Shown: positions 24,956-37,460, counted from the stretch's first letter. The stretch is 64,000 nucleotides of DNA from Epiperipatus broadwayi (GCA_028023455.1 JAQFVV010006199.1:3188646-3252645), one strand, 5' to 3'. Notes: generated by a model not told the origin, from the letters alone. Numbers and translations are program-made.

Positions 24956-27900
24956 ATTTTGTGTATATGATGAATATTTTTGTATGTCTGATAAATGTAA
25001 AAAAACATTAATGATTAAATAAAAAAAAAACAAGTTGGATTATACAATCTATATATGTCTCTTAGTATTATTTATGTTGAACACAATTTTCTACTTGATA
25101 AAAGACAATCAGTATATGCAATAATATATTCAATATAATTAATTTTAATTAAACACTTCATCATTTCTAATTTGCTTTAATTTTATATAATATATGATAC
25201 TTTATTAAACTATATATTTTTACATGTTTATTTTTATCAAAAGTAAAATCATTATCTAAAATATATAATAAAAAATGTCAGAAAATTGTCATATTAAAAT
25301 ATTTTGTATAATGAAAAGATGTTAATAACAGTCATGTTTTTATACTATAGAAATCTCTTTTGAACTAGTCAACAATCAAGAATGTGCCAGTAGTGGCATC
25401 ATGCTTGTGTGTAAAACTTTAGTTAATGCTCCAATACTCTCCGTCCATAATAAAAATTCACTTTATAAAAACATTAGTGAATAAAAATGAAATGCAAACT
25501 ATTTTAATTATAAGTTTATTGAACAAATAATAGAAATTACAAAAAAATGTGTAAAAAAATAATAATTATACAAGATGGATGCAAAAACAAATGACAACAA
25601 AAATAATTTGAAATAAAAGGTAATTTATATTACTTGACATTTTTACATAAATTAACAGATAAATTTAGTTTTATAAAAACAAAAATACTACATATTTTTT
25701 GGTTCAAAATTAAACTAATATATTATTTGGCAAGAAAACCACACTGTCACATATTGCATGTGTTCTGCATGTCCCATGAAAATTTAATTTTTTCATGATA
25801 GTTTAACAAAATTAAAAAATAAGAAATATATTACATTAAGCATATGAGAAAAGAATAAATTATTTAATTTAAATCTTAATTTAAATTTACTTTTGTTTTC
25901 ATTACTATATTATTCACTGTATTTTATTATCCTATGTCTAATTACAAAAACAACTAATACCTTTTTGATTAGTGATATAATACAGCACACGCACACACAC
26001 ACACACTGTAATAGCAGAATATAGAATAAAGTTAAAAACTGCAAGAGATTGTATTACATATGAGTAGAGCAAATGCTATTTTGAACAAAATTAAAATATG
26101 CATCATTCTATAATTAGTTTATGTTAAACTACTTGTTAAAACTAGGATCAGAATAAAATAGATCTTATAAAATAATAAGTAAGTGTTTGTAAATAATTTA
26201 AAACAAACCTATGAACTATAAAAAACATTTAAACAAAAATATAATTTATTTTGATGTAATTAATGAATAATATTTTTTTAAATATTTCTTCCTTGCCTGG
26301 AATCTTTGGTCTCTTCATTATCTTGGTATCTATGACCTTCACACACCTTGCACATTATGCTAGTGTGCCCCTGATTACAGTTGACTGTGAGATTTCAAAG
26401 TTTTGTTACAACCATAATTCTAATTATCAAATGATAATTTCTGAACTATGTATAATATTTTTATTTATTGTGTTATTAATTGCTGCTATGAAATTTCAAT
26501 GTGATGACGAATTTACTTCACTTTTTTCAATCTCATGGCAGATTTTTAATTTAAGGGAAATAATATAAAAAAACATTTGTACTATATTAACATTAGCAAT
26601 CCCCATTCCATTCATTATACTCTAGAGTTTTTTAACTAAGCACAAATAACTAATGGATATGGTGCCAATCAAATCTCCAAATTTGTTTTTGAATATTGGT
26701 CTTCATTAGTGATTACTTTTCTAATCAATGCTTTTGTATTTTATAAATATTTTCATGAATCATATATATTTTTAATGCTTACACAATTAAATTAAGTTAC
26801 ACATATTTTTTACAGTAATATTTTTAATACTGATTAGTCAAAACATATTTTTAATATATTATATAAGATAATAAAGTTTTTTTAAAATAATTTTTACTAT
26901 ACTTTTTAGTCATCTTTTGAACTGTAATAATACTTCAAATTAACCGTTATTCTTTAAATAAAACGTTAAATTACTTAATGTATAATATAATTTATTTGTA
27001 AATATTTATTATCTCATCTTTATATGTATATACATGCTGATTTCATGCTCATTAATTTATTATATTTGTGATCTATGAGGATGATGATGATTTTCCATCT
27101 CCCCACATTCCTCCCCCATGATGACGAATTTCTATCTCCCATATTCTTCCCCCATATATATTGCATATAATTCGACAAGATTTGTGTGTGTGTATATATG
27201 TAAATATGTACATATTTTTTTTTTTAATACAATAAATTGTGAAATAGGCATAGTGGCATCTTAAAATAAATATATACATCAAATTACAATTCTTTTCTAT
27301 GAAGATTTATCAAAAACATTTGACTCTTTTTTTTAAATAACTAGTTTAAATCAATAATCAAGTTGGATGCTGAGAGAATATTAAAATAGATTAATTTTCT
27401 GATGTTTGATAAAATTCTGAATTGGAGTGCAAAGAAAGTAGACTTTTGTGGAACTGTTAATCAATAAAAGATATATTAGTGATGTCTCACTAAATCCCAA
27501 AAGAAATGGTATAAGCAAAAAAAAAGTTAAACTAGTTTGGTTAGAAGTTTCTAGTTCTTTTTAATATTTTTATTTATTCTTTATTTAAAAAAATATATTG
27601 ATAATTGCAATGTGAATTATTTAAAAAAAAACAACTATCCATTATCTCTTAAAAAGTACGAATATATGTTTAAATAAATAAATGCAAATACTGTGAGTTA
27701 AAATTGTACTAAAATCAATACAGAACATAGAGAAAAAAAAAAAAAAAATCTATATTTTGTGATATTAAAAAAATTATAAAAAGAAAACTTAACAAATCAA
27801 GTAGTAGCATAAATATTAAATCATAAGTATATTTATGTAGTTCGGTTTGGTTATGTATAACCATGAAAATATGGATTAGTTTCATTGTCTTGATAATTTT

Positions 27901-28335
27901 TAAAACTTAGATGTTTAAATATTTTATAATTTAATAAACTGCTTTGCATTTAACAAACGAAAAAGATATGTAGAGTATATCTTTATAATGAAACAACTAA
28001 AGCAACAGACTTAATTGTATATATGTTTGTAGGTTTTATTCCACCAAATGTTTTACATAGAAATAAAATATGGATTCCTAATTAATATTGCTAAAAACAT
28101 TGAAATAATTAATTTAAGAATACATCATAATAGTTTTAAAACAAAATTGTAAAATCATGTTGTTCTTTTTATTGAATGTGATATTATTGAATCCACAATT
28201 GTATTGTGTATGTGAAGTGACTGAAAAGTAACAGACTTTCTGAAAAATGGTAATTTGTTGAAATTTTTGAGTGTATTTTTAAGGATATGCATTATAAAAA
28301 TTAAATTAAAAAGATTTTAAAGATATATATTATTT
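24956..28335. other. AT-rich intergenic DNA with a short (CA)n
   Basis: The only clear feature is a CA repeat at about 25984-26007. A 101-codon frame at 26263-26568 has two hydrophobic stretches but no recognisable family and is treated as chance. Confidence 0.5.
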
Positions 28336-28715
28336 CAGAATTTTCAAACTTCAGTCTGTGGATGAGCACTGGTTAGTAAATGTTTTTTGCTGGTCTGTGG
28401 CATTTATGCAAAAATAAACTGAATCATGTTAATCAAATTTGTATGCCAATTAATGAATGCATATAAAATGTATTGCATCAAGAGATAACTGAGTTGGCAT
28501 AATCTGTAAATTAATCCAATGCAGTGAGTAGAGTGTTTGTAAATGCATTGCTTTGATCATTTCATTTAGATAAAAGTAGCAAAAATGTTGTCTTCTTAGT
28601 TCTATCATTGTGTATGGTAAAATTTTAAAATAAAAATTTCATGATTTTAATTTATAATTTTTTTTTTTGAATAATATCTTTGAAATAGCACAACAATCTA
28701 TTTTCAAAAAAGATC

Positions 28716-30885
28716 ATGTTAGTGTTGATAGTACTAACAAAGAAAAAAAATGAAAACATCAATCAGCCTATCAGTACATCTTCTGGAGTAGTTGACAAAA
28801 GTCAAACAGATGATAAAAATGTGAAGAAACATAAGAAGAGATATGATTTTATTCAATATTATGATAAAGAATATCTAAAATTTGGGTTTATCATGACATC
28901 TGGAACTGAAAAAAATACCCTAACTCCTTTGAATTATGTGTCATATGACTCTTTCCAATAAAGCAATGACACTCGCCAAATTAAGTTGAGATTTAAGTAC
29001 AAAACATCTTAATCTTATTAGCAAACCTATGGAATATTTTGAATGGTTATTAAAGAATATAAAAAATCAGAAAGAAGTAATGAATAAATCAATGGTAACT
29101 GATAAAATTTTACTAAGGAATTCTTATTTTATTGCTCTCACAATAGCAAAAACAAAAAAAAACCATACCCTATTGGAAAGGATCTAACGAAACCCTGTCT
29201 TCTTGAGATGGTGGATAAAATTTTGGGTTCTGAAGCTGTTAATAAATTGAAAATGATTCTAATGTCAAACAGCACTGTTCAAAAAAGAATATGTGACATG
29301 GCCAAGGATATTAAAAAGCAAGTTATTGAAGGAGTAAAAAATCCATGTATTTGCTATCCAAATGGATGAATCTATAGATATTAATAATCATATAGTTTTA
29401 CTCTGCTATATGAAATATTAAGAAAAGGAAAATATAAGGAAAGAATTGTTATGGTGTCTTAAGATATTTGATCATTCAACTAGTTCAGAAATTTTCAAAA
29501 TTTTGACTGAGTATTTTCAGAGTAATAGTTTGGATTTGAAGCAAGCATGTCAGTGTTTGCATTGATGATGATCTGAATATGATTGGCCAAAATTCCAGTG
29601 TTGTAACCAAAATAAAACAGATTTCTCATCCTGACATGTTACACATATATTGTATTATTCATCAGAAGTATTTTGTTGCAAAAATGCTTTCTACTCAACT
29701 TAATCAATTTTTTAATGATGTGTAAAAATAGTAAATGAAATTTGCTTTTAAGCTCTGAATTCCCAACTTTTTGCAAGATTATGTGAAATATGGGATCTGG
29801 AAAATGCCATCTTCTTTTACATGCAGTTATATAGTGGCTTTCAAGTGATAATGTTTTGGCATGTTTTTTTTAACTTTGACAAGAATCAGAGCAATTTCTT
29901 TAAGAATGAAAATTATCTCATTTCAAAGTTCTCTTAAAAGAAATTTGGGTTGCTAAATTAGCATATTTGATAAGCATATTTTTTCTTCTCAATGATACCA
30001 ATTTATCATTACAAGGACCTATGAAAAATGTTATTATCCTGTGAAATAAGATGCACTCTTTCAAAAATAAACTTATATTATGGCAACAATGTTTACACAA
30101 AATGAATTTAAAATGTTCTCAAACCTTGATAAAGTTTTTGCATCATTGAATATAAATCATAAAGATATAAAATTTGTTGACAAACATTTAATAATATTGC
30201 AGTAAAATTTTAAACAATATTATTCAGAAAATGAAGATATCAGGAAATTAAAAATGTTGATATCAAATTCATTTTTAAAATATCTAATTCAAACCAGTTT
30301 TAAATCTTCATGAAAAAGAAACTCTTATTGAACTATCTTCCAATATTACTCTGAAATCCAAATTTATGAAAATTACTTTGATCAAATTTTGGATACCTGT
30401 GAATAATAAATATACAGGGCTTACCAAGAAAGCTTTAAAATTATTGCTAAGTTTTTCCACAACCTATTTATACTTAAATAAGGCTATAACCTTAGTACAT
30501 GCACATTGAGTGCTTAATTTATTACAAGAGAGACCTCTACAAATCTAAACCCAAGATTCGACTTTATAAAGATAAAAGAAGCCACACTGCTCTTAGCTTT
30601 ATAAAGTCGAATCTTGTGTTTAGATTTGTAGAGGTCTCTCTTGTAATAAATTAAGCACTCAAGGTGCATGTACTAAGATTATATCCTTATTTAAGTATTA
30701 TATGCTAACATTGCACTTAATAAGAATTAATATTTACAACCTATTTATAGGAAAAGACATTTTCATTATTAACATTTATAAAAACAAAATACAGAACTCA
30801 CTTGAATTTCGATGCTGCACTTTGCAGCTACAGATCGAAAGAATTATCAATCAAAGTCAGGAGCAAATTTCACATTGAAAATTAA
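28716..30885 (+). pseudogene. hAT transposase pseudogene, ZBED5/SCAND3-like
   Basis: Reading across several frameshifts and stops gives the ordered landmarks of the ZBED5/SCAND3/GTF2IRD2-type hAT transposase. They are an N-terminal KKRYD..KEYLKFGF (about 28825-28890), SNSTVQKRICDMAKDI (about 29270), a QMDESIDINNH-like catalytic aspartate block (about 29355), DHSTSSEIFKILTEYFQ (about 29470), ISHPDMLHIYCIIHQK (about 29615), WVAKLAYLISIF (about 29947), LQGPMKNVI, KNKLILWQQC, and finally a C-terminal LLLSFSTTYL..EKTFSLLTFIKTKYRTHLN dimerisation-type region. The intact enzyme would cut and join hAT ends. Here the BED zinc-finger cysteines are gone and stops occur throughout, so it is inactive. A 263-bp insertion splits the last block at 30473-30735. 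The remaining frame resumes exactly and ends at 30885. Confidence 0.85.
30459..30749. mobile_element. Hairpin element nested in the transposase pseudogene, 14-bp TSD
   Basis: ACAACCTATTTATA occurs at 30459-30472 and again at 30736-30749, a 14-bp target duplication around a 263-bp insertion. The insert is mostly a near-perfect palindrome: arms about 30470-30571 and 30597-30698 (about 100 bp) with a 25-bp loop, followed by a 37-bp tail. Removing the insert and one duplication restores continuity of the transposase reading frame. A 14-bp duplication is too long for hAT or mariner and suits target-primed insertion by a LINE or PLE. Confidence 0.85.
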
Positions 30886-31215
30886 ATATCAATTAATGAT
30901 TAATTATTTTTTTTTGTAAATTTATCTCTTATTTATTTGTTAATATTCTATAAATTTGTTATTTGTAATCTTTTGATAATTTATTTGTAAACAATATACA
31001 ACAAAAATCAGATTTGATCACTTTTGTGATATATTTTATTTCATGTTAATGTGCGATTTGTTTTAATAATTATTTGTTAATTTTTATGTATATTTTATTT
31101 GATTTTTTTATTTGTTTGTAACTGATACAATAAAAAAAATAAAACTTTTACTAAACATCTTATTTTGTAAACTTGTAAAATTTTTCTAGGTCATTTGTTG
31201 GTCTTCCAAAAAAAA

Positions 31216-32026
31216 AAAAAAAAAAAGAATAGGGAAATGCTGCATTATTCAATGCAAGAGGATATATTTAAGATAGAATAAAATGCAGAGCTAGTTAAAA
31301 TGTTGAATTTAAACAAAAAAGTCTGCTATAGAAAAAAACTAAAAGATAACATTAAAAATGTTAAATTAAATAAAGGATTAGCATGTGTTTCATTATTTAT
31401 TTGTTAGTCATTTTCAGAGTTATCTTTAATTATTTGTTTTTCTTTTCTTTTTTTCAAAAGTTGAAATGGTATACTCATTTATAAGTAGCTGCTAATTATA
31501 GTGATATATGATATGGCCAATGGCTTATTCTAATAGTGCATTAAAATTCCCATTTTCAGAGTAGTTTCTGAATTTTACCTCTATCAATGAGGCCTAAGAT
31601 TTAAATCGGGCAATGCAATACTACAATAGGAAAACATTTTAAAGTTAATTTTATTATTCAAATTAAAAGCCTGAAAATTCAAAACACATCCACATTTCGA
31701 ATCCAAGTCAATCTACTTGAATGGTTATAGAGATCTGATTCCAAGTCACTAATTATATATATTTTAATACTTTCAATTCTTTATTAATGTAGTCATTTGC
31801 ATCTACTGTCTAGGAATGTTAATAATTAATAAATCACCTAAGTCTTACATCTTATATGATAAAATAAGAACAGCTCTTCACTCTAATGACAGTTATTGTA
31901 AGATTGAGTAATATGTAACACTTATATAATAATATGTTTAAATATCCATCTTTAGCCTAACTTTCTGTAAGGTTTTGAAATGAAGGCAACCTGGTTGAAC
32001 ACTTTGTAGATCTAACTTCAGTTCAG

Positions 32027-32088
<62 letters not shown>

Positions 32089-33330
32089 TACTAAAATATA
32101 TATATATATTAGTATCATAAATTCTTTTAGACTGAGTAATAAAATAGAGTTGTAGATGGTTAATAGACACATAACTGCTTTGAATTTCAATCCTCATTGA
32201 TAATGGCAAAAATCAAAATCCATTCTGAAGATTTGGATTTGAAAGTATTATCATCTGTTGATCATTGATTATTCAACTTAGAGCAGGGACATTTATGTTT
32301 TAACATATATTATTCAAGGTGAAAATTCAAATGATGTGATATATTTATATATGTGCCTATGAATGAATGTATGTGCAAATCAAATATTTTTCAGAGTTTC
32401 TCTCTGCTTTTAATATAGGCAAGAAACTATTTATGATGAAAGAATCAGAAAAATATTTGAATTATTATTGTAGCTGAGAATAGTGTTCAATATTATTTGC
32501 CAATGTTTAAATAATATAATTTGTTTTATTTCACTTTATTATCCCCTATTAACTTTTTTTCACATAAATTATAAACTACCTCTTATTAAGCTGAAGAAAA
32601 ATCCTTCTCTCATATTGACATTTTAATTTACAAAAATATTTGCATCAATGTTGTAATTGAAAATATTCTAATGAATAAAAGAACAATGATAATAAAGTAA
32701 ACTTGTCTCATAAATAGCAATATTGCCTTGTTGGATGAGCCAAAATGTAATGGACAATTAATTAAATAATGGGTAAAAGTTGCCTGATCTACAAATGTTC
32801 ATGTATTTGAGCAAGCTAAAAAATATAATGGATAAATGTTGTACTTAGATACCTAAGAATATAACTAATAAATAAACAAATAATTGAATTAATTCATAAA
32901 TTGGCTCTATAATAGTTTGGATTTACATCTACAATTGACTCATAAATTTGTAAGGCACCAATGGTCCTGAAGTAAGCATTTTGCTTGGCAAAGAAGATAA
33001 AATTCAATAAATAACATTTTACTTGCTATTGAGATATTGTATGGTATATATACTTACATGCAATAGGCAAATCAAAGATCTTAGGTTAATAATAAAAATA
33101 ATATTTATTAAAGTAAATATTAACTAATTGAGGAGCTAAGACTGAGAACCCAGTTCTAATTTTACCAACCGCAATGTAATATCACATAATATATCTTTAT
33201 AATTTATCCCTGACAGATTGCCATTAATAGAAATGATCTATGATTAAAATTATTAATGCATATAATCATAAAGAGTTAATCACAAATTCTTTCTTATACA
33301 ATAAAAAATATAATAAAATATTAATATTAT
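31216..33330. other. AT-rich intergenic DNA with (TA)n at 32029-32110
   Basis: Apart from a 55-bp (TA)n run with a small palindromic extension (TAGATACTAA / TTAGTATC) nothing is recognised. Confidence 0.55.
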
Positions 33331-33335
33331 CTGAT

Positions 33336-33389
33336 ATATATATATATATATATATATAATATACTAGAATATAATATTAATATTAATAT

Positions 33390-33420
<31 letters not shown>

Positions 33421-33421
33421 A
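33336..33421. repeat. (TA)n tracts flanking the 33.4-kb MITE
   Basis: Two (TA)n runs separated by AATATACTAGAATATAATAT directly border the MITE's left end. They are the likely TA target. Confidence 0.7.
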
Positions 33422-33423
33422 TA

Positions 33424-33978
33424 CACTAGAATAACTCTACAAAATTAAAAATGCCTGTATAAAATTAAAAAAAATAATTTCTTTGCTATAGCCAGCTTAC
33501 AGCTTCTTCCGCCATCTTGAGTAGCAATATAATGTTAATATTTTAATCTCATCAAAGCTATACAACAATAATGTTCTCATGTGAATGGCCAACTTTCCAT
33601 AAACTGTGAATGTTAACACAATTACACTGTTTATTCAACATATTATCTGTACTATTTATAAAATATAACACCTTAATTTTTTTTTTTTCCAAATCATTTT
33701 CCACATGCAAAACAAAAACACTATCAAAGCAGAATTCTCCACTACAAATCACTGCATCTTCTCCAAACAAAAATTTATACCTATCCACAGGACAACATAA
33801 TTTATTATATAATAATTCATTTGGGAATGTTACTGTTGTGTGACTTTAACAAGATTTAAATATTAACATTGTATTGCTACTCAAAATGGCGGAAGAAGCC
33901 ATAAGCTGGCTATGGCAAAGAAAATATATATTTTTAATTTTATATAGGCATTTTTAATTTTGTAGAGTTATTCTACTG
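33424..33978. mobile_element. MITE with long (about 120-bp) inverted ends, TA target
   Basis: The left end CACTAGAATAACTCTAC and the right end GTAGAGTTATTCTACTG are inverted and flanked by TA, the mariner/Tc1 target. Complementarity continues for about 120 bp per side (33424-33545 and 33855-33978), including AGCTTCTTCCGCCAT and its complement. The middle 310 bp is unique and contains an open frame on the minus strand. There is no transposase; the element is non-autonomous. Confidence 0.8.
33558..33836 (-). CDS. Open frame inside the MITE, possible captured exon
   Basis: The minus-strand frame is open from about 33836 down to the stop near 33558. It can start at Met 33788 (76 aa). The part CCPVDRYKFLFGEDAVIC followed by SGEFCFDSVFVLHVENDLEK has balanced residues (C, D, E, F, G, V) unlike the K/I/N/Y-rich chance frames around it, so it looks like a real protein fragment. 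After a poly-K stretch the frame becomes less convincing. It fills almost exactly the unique centre of the MITE. I do not recognise the family. It may be a host exon captured by the element or a remnant of the parent element's own gene. Confidence 0.35.
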   Translation of the reverse strand, partial: TVTFPNELLYNKLCCPVDRYKFLFGEDAVICSGEFCFDSVFVLHVENDLEKKKIKVLYFINSTDNMLNKQCNCVNIHSLWKVGHSHENIIVV

Positions 33979-34017
33979 TATTTTGTTTTTATATTTATAT
34001 CACTTGATATTATATCA

Positions 34018-34018
34018 G

Positions 34019-34050
<32 letters not shown>

Positions 34051-34072
34051 ATTTATTATATATATATATATC
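34018..34072. repeat. (TA)n tract
   Basis: Two TA runs separated by TTGTATTTATT. No coding content. Confidence 0.7.
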
Positions 34073-35181
34073 TTGGACTCAGGTAATGTTTTTTAATAAT
34101 TATTATATAATTTAAATAAATGTTATAGAATATTGTTTATGTTTAATTTTGATTTGTTTTTAAAAAAATAATATGTTAATAATTGATTTAAGTCTTAATT
34201 ACATGAGTCTATTATTTAAGCCCATATAGAAAATAAAATAAAACTGCATTATAATTAAAATTATTAATAAAAAAGATTTGATAAATATTTTATCATTAAG
34301 CTACTATTATATTCTTAATTATTATTGATAAGTGAAAATTTATTTCATGTAGATAAGTTAAAATAATTTTTTTTTTAGCATCTAATACCAAATTTAGCGT
34401 ATATATAATTTTAGCTTAGCTTCCATTATCCCACAATGTCTTCATTGGCACATCGATGATAGAAAAACACAAATATAGGAGTTCATGAACATTTTTATTC
34501 TTAAATGATATTTGTCAATATTACAATTCATGGTTAATTTTGATAGTTTCATAGCTTCATGGTGGTTAAGCATAGAATTTGTTGTCAAACATTCCATTTT
34601 AGTCATAAAGATATCAAATGATGGGAAGTCTGTGTTCATTCCCATCTAAATAACTTTTTTACTCACAATACACATGTCCTTGTTATAAATTCAGAATCTT
34701 TTTGTAAAATTAAGGTAGATAAGATACAAAATTTAAAAAAAAAAAGAAAGTACATGTGTTCTCCTGGCTGAATTTGTTTCTGTAGTTATAGTAACACAAA
34801 ACAGTCTCCCCCCCCCTTTTTTTTTAAACACTAGCCTGTGAACATGTGATTTTTTTTCTAATCTTAAATAAGGCATTATCACTATTCAACATAACTTAAT
34901 AAAAATTATTTAATTTTTAAAATTTAATAAATAAAGAATCCAGTTATTCTACATTTATCTTTAATTAGCCAACCTATTTATTAAATATAAGATCTTTAAT
35001 TGTTCTCTTTACTTAGCTAATTATACACTATGAATAGCAACAAGTGTACATCACATATTCCCAACCTTAATAAAAAATAAACAAAACAATTTTAAACAAT
35101 TAACATAAGATCATCATTATCAACTGAATATTATATGAATAACTCATGGTTAATTAAAACTACATCACCACAACTATGAAA

Positions 35182-35490
35182 TCAATGATTTTGTACAATT
35201 ATGTATTTTATACTTTCTTTTATAATTAATATGACAAATGTGCTACAACAATTATATTTATTAATATCCTTACAATTTATCCTAATTGGATATTTGTGAA
35301 ACAGATCTGTGACATCATCAAAGTTGTAAGACCTTTGATTACTAAAATAAACTTCATTTTTAATGAATATGGTTTCATCACACCAAATAAACTCTTGAAT
35401 ATAGTCATTACTATAAACTAAATATTTACTACCATATCCATAATAATTCATGTATTTGATTGTTGTCTTACCATAAACTACATCTTTCAA
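35182..35490 (-). CDS. Hypothetical protein or coding relic, 102 aa
   Basis: The open frame includes GSKYLVYSNDYIQEFIWCDE and NFDDVTDLFHKYPIRINCKD, with D, E, G, W and C spread in a way that looks more like protein than the surrounding A/T-driven frames. No signal peptide or membrane segment is evident. The frame appears to continue a few codons upstream of the Met (SASNL before KDVVYG). There is no identifiable domain. It may be an exon or a piece of a transposon ORF. Confidence 0.3.
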   Translation of the reverse strand: MKDVVYGKTTIKYMNYYGYGSKYLVYSNDYIQEFIWCDETIFIKNEVYFSNQRSYNFDDVTDLFHKYPIRINCKDINKYNCCSTFVILIIKESIKYIIVQNH

Positions 35491-35885
35491 ATTGCTGGCA
35501 GAGAATCAGTTTTTAATTTATATAGAGAGCACCAGAGTTGATAGTCTCACTGATTATGTGCAAAGCACATCATAACTTACAAAGCAAATACTTAAAAAGA
35601 TTGGGACTATGATTTCCCATCAATTAATTATTTTATTTTCAGAAAATATTTTTCCCAGGGCTTAATTAATAAAGCTTATTGGCAAGGTAATTTGTACACT
35701 TCTCTAAAACTAAATAATACAATTGAACACTCAAAATCAATAATGTAACTAACTAAAAATCAAACATGTACAGTGAAAGTTTTATATTAGCCAATCTCTA
35801 TATTTTAATGGATGAATGGTTGAAGAGTTGGAATGTGGAGTGAATTGAAGCCTGTCCATTAAAGTATGACTACCTTAATATATAT

Positions 35886-35931
<46 letters not shown>

Positions 35932-35967
35932 CACTTATTGCATATATGTGTAGAGATGATTGTCTGG

Positions 35968-36011
35968 ACCAACTGATGATTTCTGGTTTAGCATGAAATA
36001 TGTATATTGGT
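35968..36011 (+). ncRNA. Hammerhead ribozyme, satellite copy 1
   Basis: Stem I ACCAA / TTGGT (35968-35972 and 36007-36011), core CTGATGA (35973-35979), stem II TTCT/AGCA with loop GGTTT (one mismatch), GAAA (35995-35998), stem III ATAT/GTAT without loop, cleavage after A at 36006. All conserved core bases are present. The weak stem II and loop-less stem III predict low activity as a monomer. Confidence 0.68.
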
Positions 36012-36420
36012 GATTATTTATCTTTTCAACATATATGTATTTAAGTGTATCAGTAATATGAGATAGAGTGGTCAGTGGGGGTCATGTGAAAGTCTGTTCT
36101 CATATACCTTATATATTACATATATTGATACAGGTATATAATAAGCCTGTATTTCAGTTATTCCATCCCTTGTATATGTATTAAATGGATTATATCCTAT
36201 ACATGACGGGTCAGATCAACTTTAGGTCAACATGAGTATGACAAGAATCTCAGCCTCAGGGTGACTTTTGAGCATTCCATCATCAGATTTTTAATTGGAT
36301 GGATGGTTGAAGAATTGGAGTGTGGAGTGGATTGAAGCCTATCCATTCAAGTATGAAGATTGGCTATCTTAATATATATCTAAGTACATATTGCATATAT
36401 GTGTAGAGATGATAATCTGG

Positions 36421-36464
36421 ACCATCTGATGATTGCTGGTTTAGCATGAAATATGTATATTGGT
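36421..36464 (+). ncRNA. Hammerhead ribozyme, satellite copy 2
   Basis: Core CTGATGA (36426-36432), stem II TGCT/AGCA with loop GGTTT, GAAA (36448-36451), stem III ATAT/GTAT, cleavage position A 36459. Stem I is ACCAT against TTGGT, with the base pair next to the core lost. Confidence 0.65.
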
Positions 36465-36893
36465 GATTATTTATCTTTTCAACATATATATGTTCAAGTG
36501 TATCAGTAATATGAGATAGAGTAGTAAGTGGTGGATTATATGAAAGTCTGTACCCGTATACCCTATATATTACATATATTGATACAGATATATAATAAGC
36601 CTGTATTTCAGTTATTACATAGTAGAGATGTCTGTCCATCCCTTATATGTGTATTAAATGGATTATGTCCTGTACATGAAGGGTCAGATTGAATTTGGGT
36701 CAACATGGGTATGACAAGAATCTTGGCCTTAGAGTGGCCTTTGGGCATTCCATCATCAGATTTTCAATTGAATGGATGGTTGAAGAGTTGTAGTGTGGAG
36801 TGGATTGAAGACTGTCCATTAAAGTACGAAGATTGGCAATCTTAATATTTATCTGAGCACTTACTGCATATATGTGTGGAGATTATAATCTGG

Positions 36894-36937
36894 ACCAACT
36901 GATGATTGCTGGTTTAGCAAGAAATACGTATATTGGC
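36894..36937 (+). ncRNA. Hammerhead ribozyme, satellite copy 3 (best fold)
   Basis: Stem I CCAA / TTGG (36895-36898 and 36933-36936), core CTGATGA (36899-36905), a perfect 5-bp stem II TTGCT / AGCAA with loop GGTTT, GAAA (36921-36924), a perfect 4-bp loop-less stem III ATAC / GTAT, cleavage after A 36932. This copy satisfies every conserved position and has the most stable stem II of the three. Confidence 0.75.
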
Positions 36938-37460
36938 CATTATTTATCCTTTCGACATATATGTATTCAAGTGTATCAGTGATATGAGATAGAGTGGTGA
37001 GCGGTGAGTCATGTAAAGTCTATGCTAATATACCCTATATATTACATATATTGATACAGATATGTAATAAGTCTGTATTTCAGTTAGTAATTAAGTATAA
37101 TTGAAATTAAAGCATAAATTGAAAATTTGGATATTAGAAAACTAATAGTGTTATTTTTTTTTAAATTTAATAATTAGTGTAGGTAAGTTTGAAATTTAAG
37201 CGTCAAATTTATAAACTTCAATTTTTATAAAATATCATGAAAAGAGAATGAAGTATAATTATAATTAAGTTGTTTTCTTTTGTAGGTAAATTTATTAATT
37301 AATGTGTCATTAAACTATGTTTCAATGTGATTTTCAAACAAAGAGCATTGTTTTCAGTTTCAGACAAATACAAATTGTGAAGTCATTTCAAGGAAAAAAA
37401 TTAACATTGAGTTTAATAGTAATATGAGATAAACTAGCATTAAAAGATTGTAAGCTTGTC

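Larger units (their letters stand above)
28336..31215 (+). mobile_element. Degenerate autonomous hAT element (ZBED5/SCAND3 type)
   Basis: The left end CAGAATTTTCAAACTTCAG followed by CTGGTCTGTGG is of hAT terminal type. The right end near TTTGTTGGTCTTCCAAAA (about 31191-31209) is the matching kind of sequence but runs into poly(A). The interior is a broken transposase gene. Exact borders and target duplication are not visible, so the ends are estimates. Confidence 0.6.
35815..37090 (+). repeat. Hammerhead satellite, about 455-475-bp unit, 2.7 copies
   Basis: Three copies begin near 35815, 36298 and 36772 with GGATGGTTGAAGA and GTGTGGAGTGGATTGAAG. They share TTTAGCATGAAATA and GATATGAGATAGAGT-like blocks and GGTCAGAT..GGTCAACATG. 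The last copy is truncated at about 37090. Each copy carries a hammerhead motif on the plus strand at the same place. Spacing between the CTGATGA cores is 453 and 473 bp, differing mainly through a (TA)n run in copy 1. This is a tandem array of self-cleaving RNA units of retrozyme or PLE pseudo-LTR style. Confidence 0.85.

Noticed and set aside
26263-26568. 101-codon frame with two hydrophobic stretches
   Set aside because: No family pattern, and composition fits A/T-driven translation. No neighbouring exon or splice sites seen.
36275-36300. CTGATGATGG on the minus strand inside the satellite (also near 36755)
   Set aside because: No GAAA after a possible stem II; the real motif is on the plus strand.
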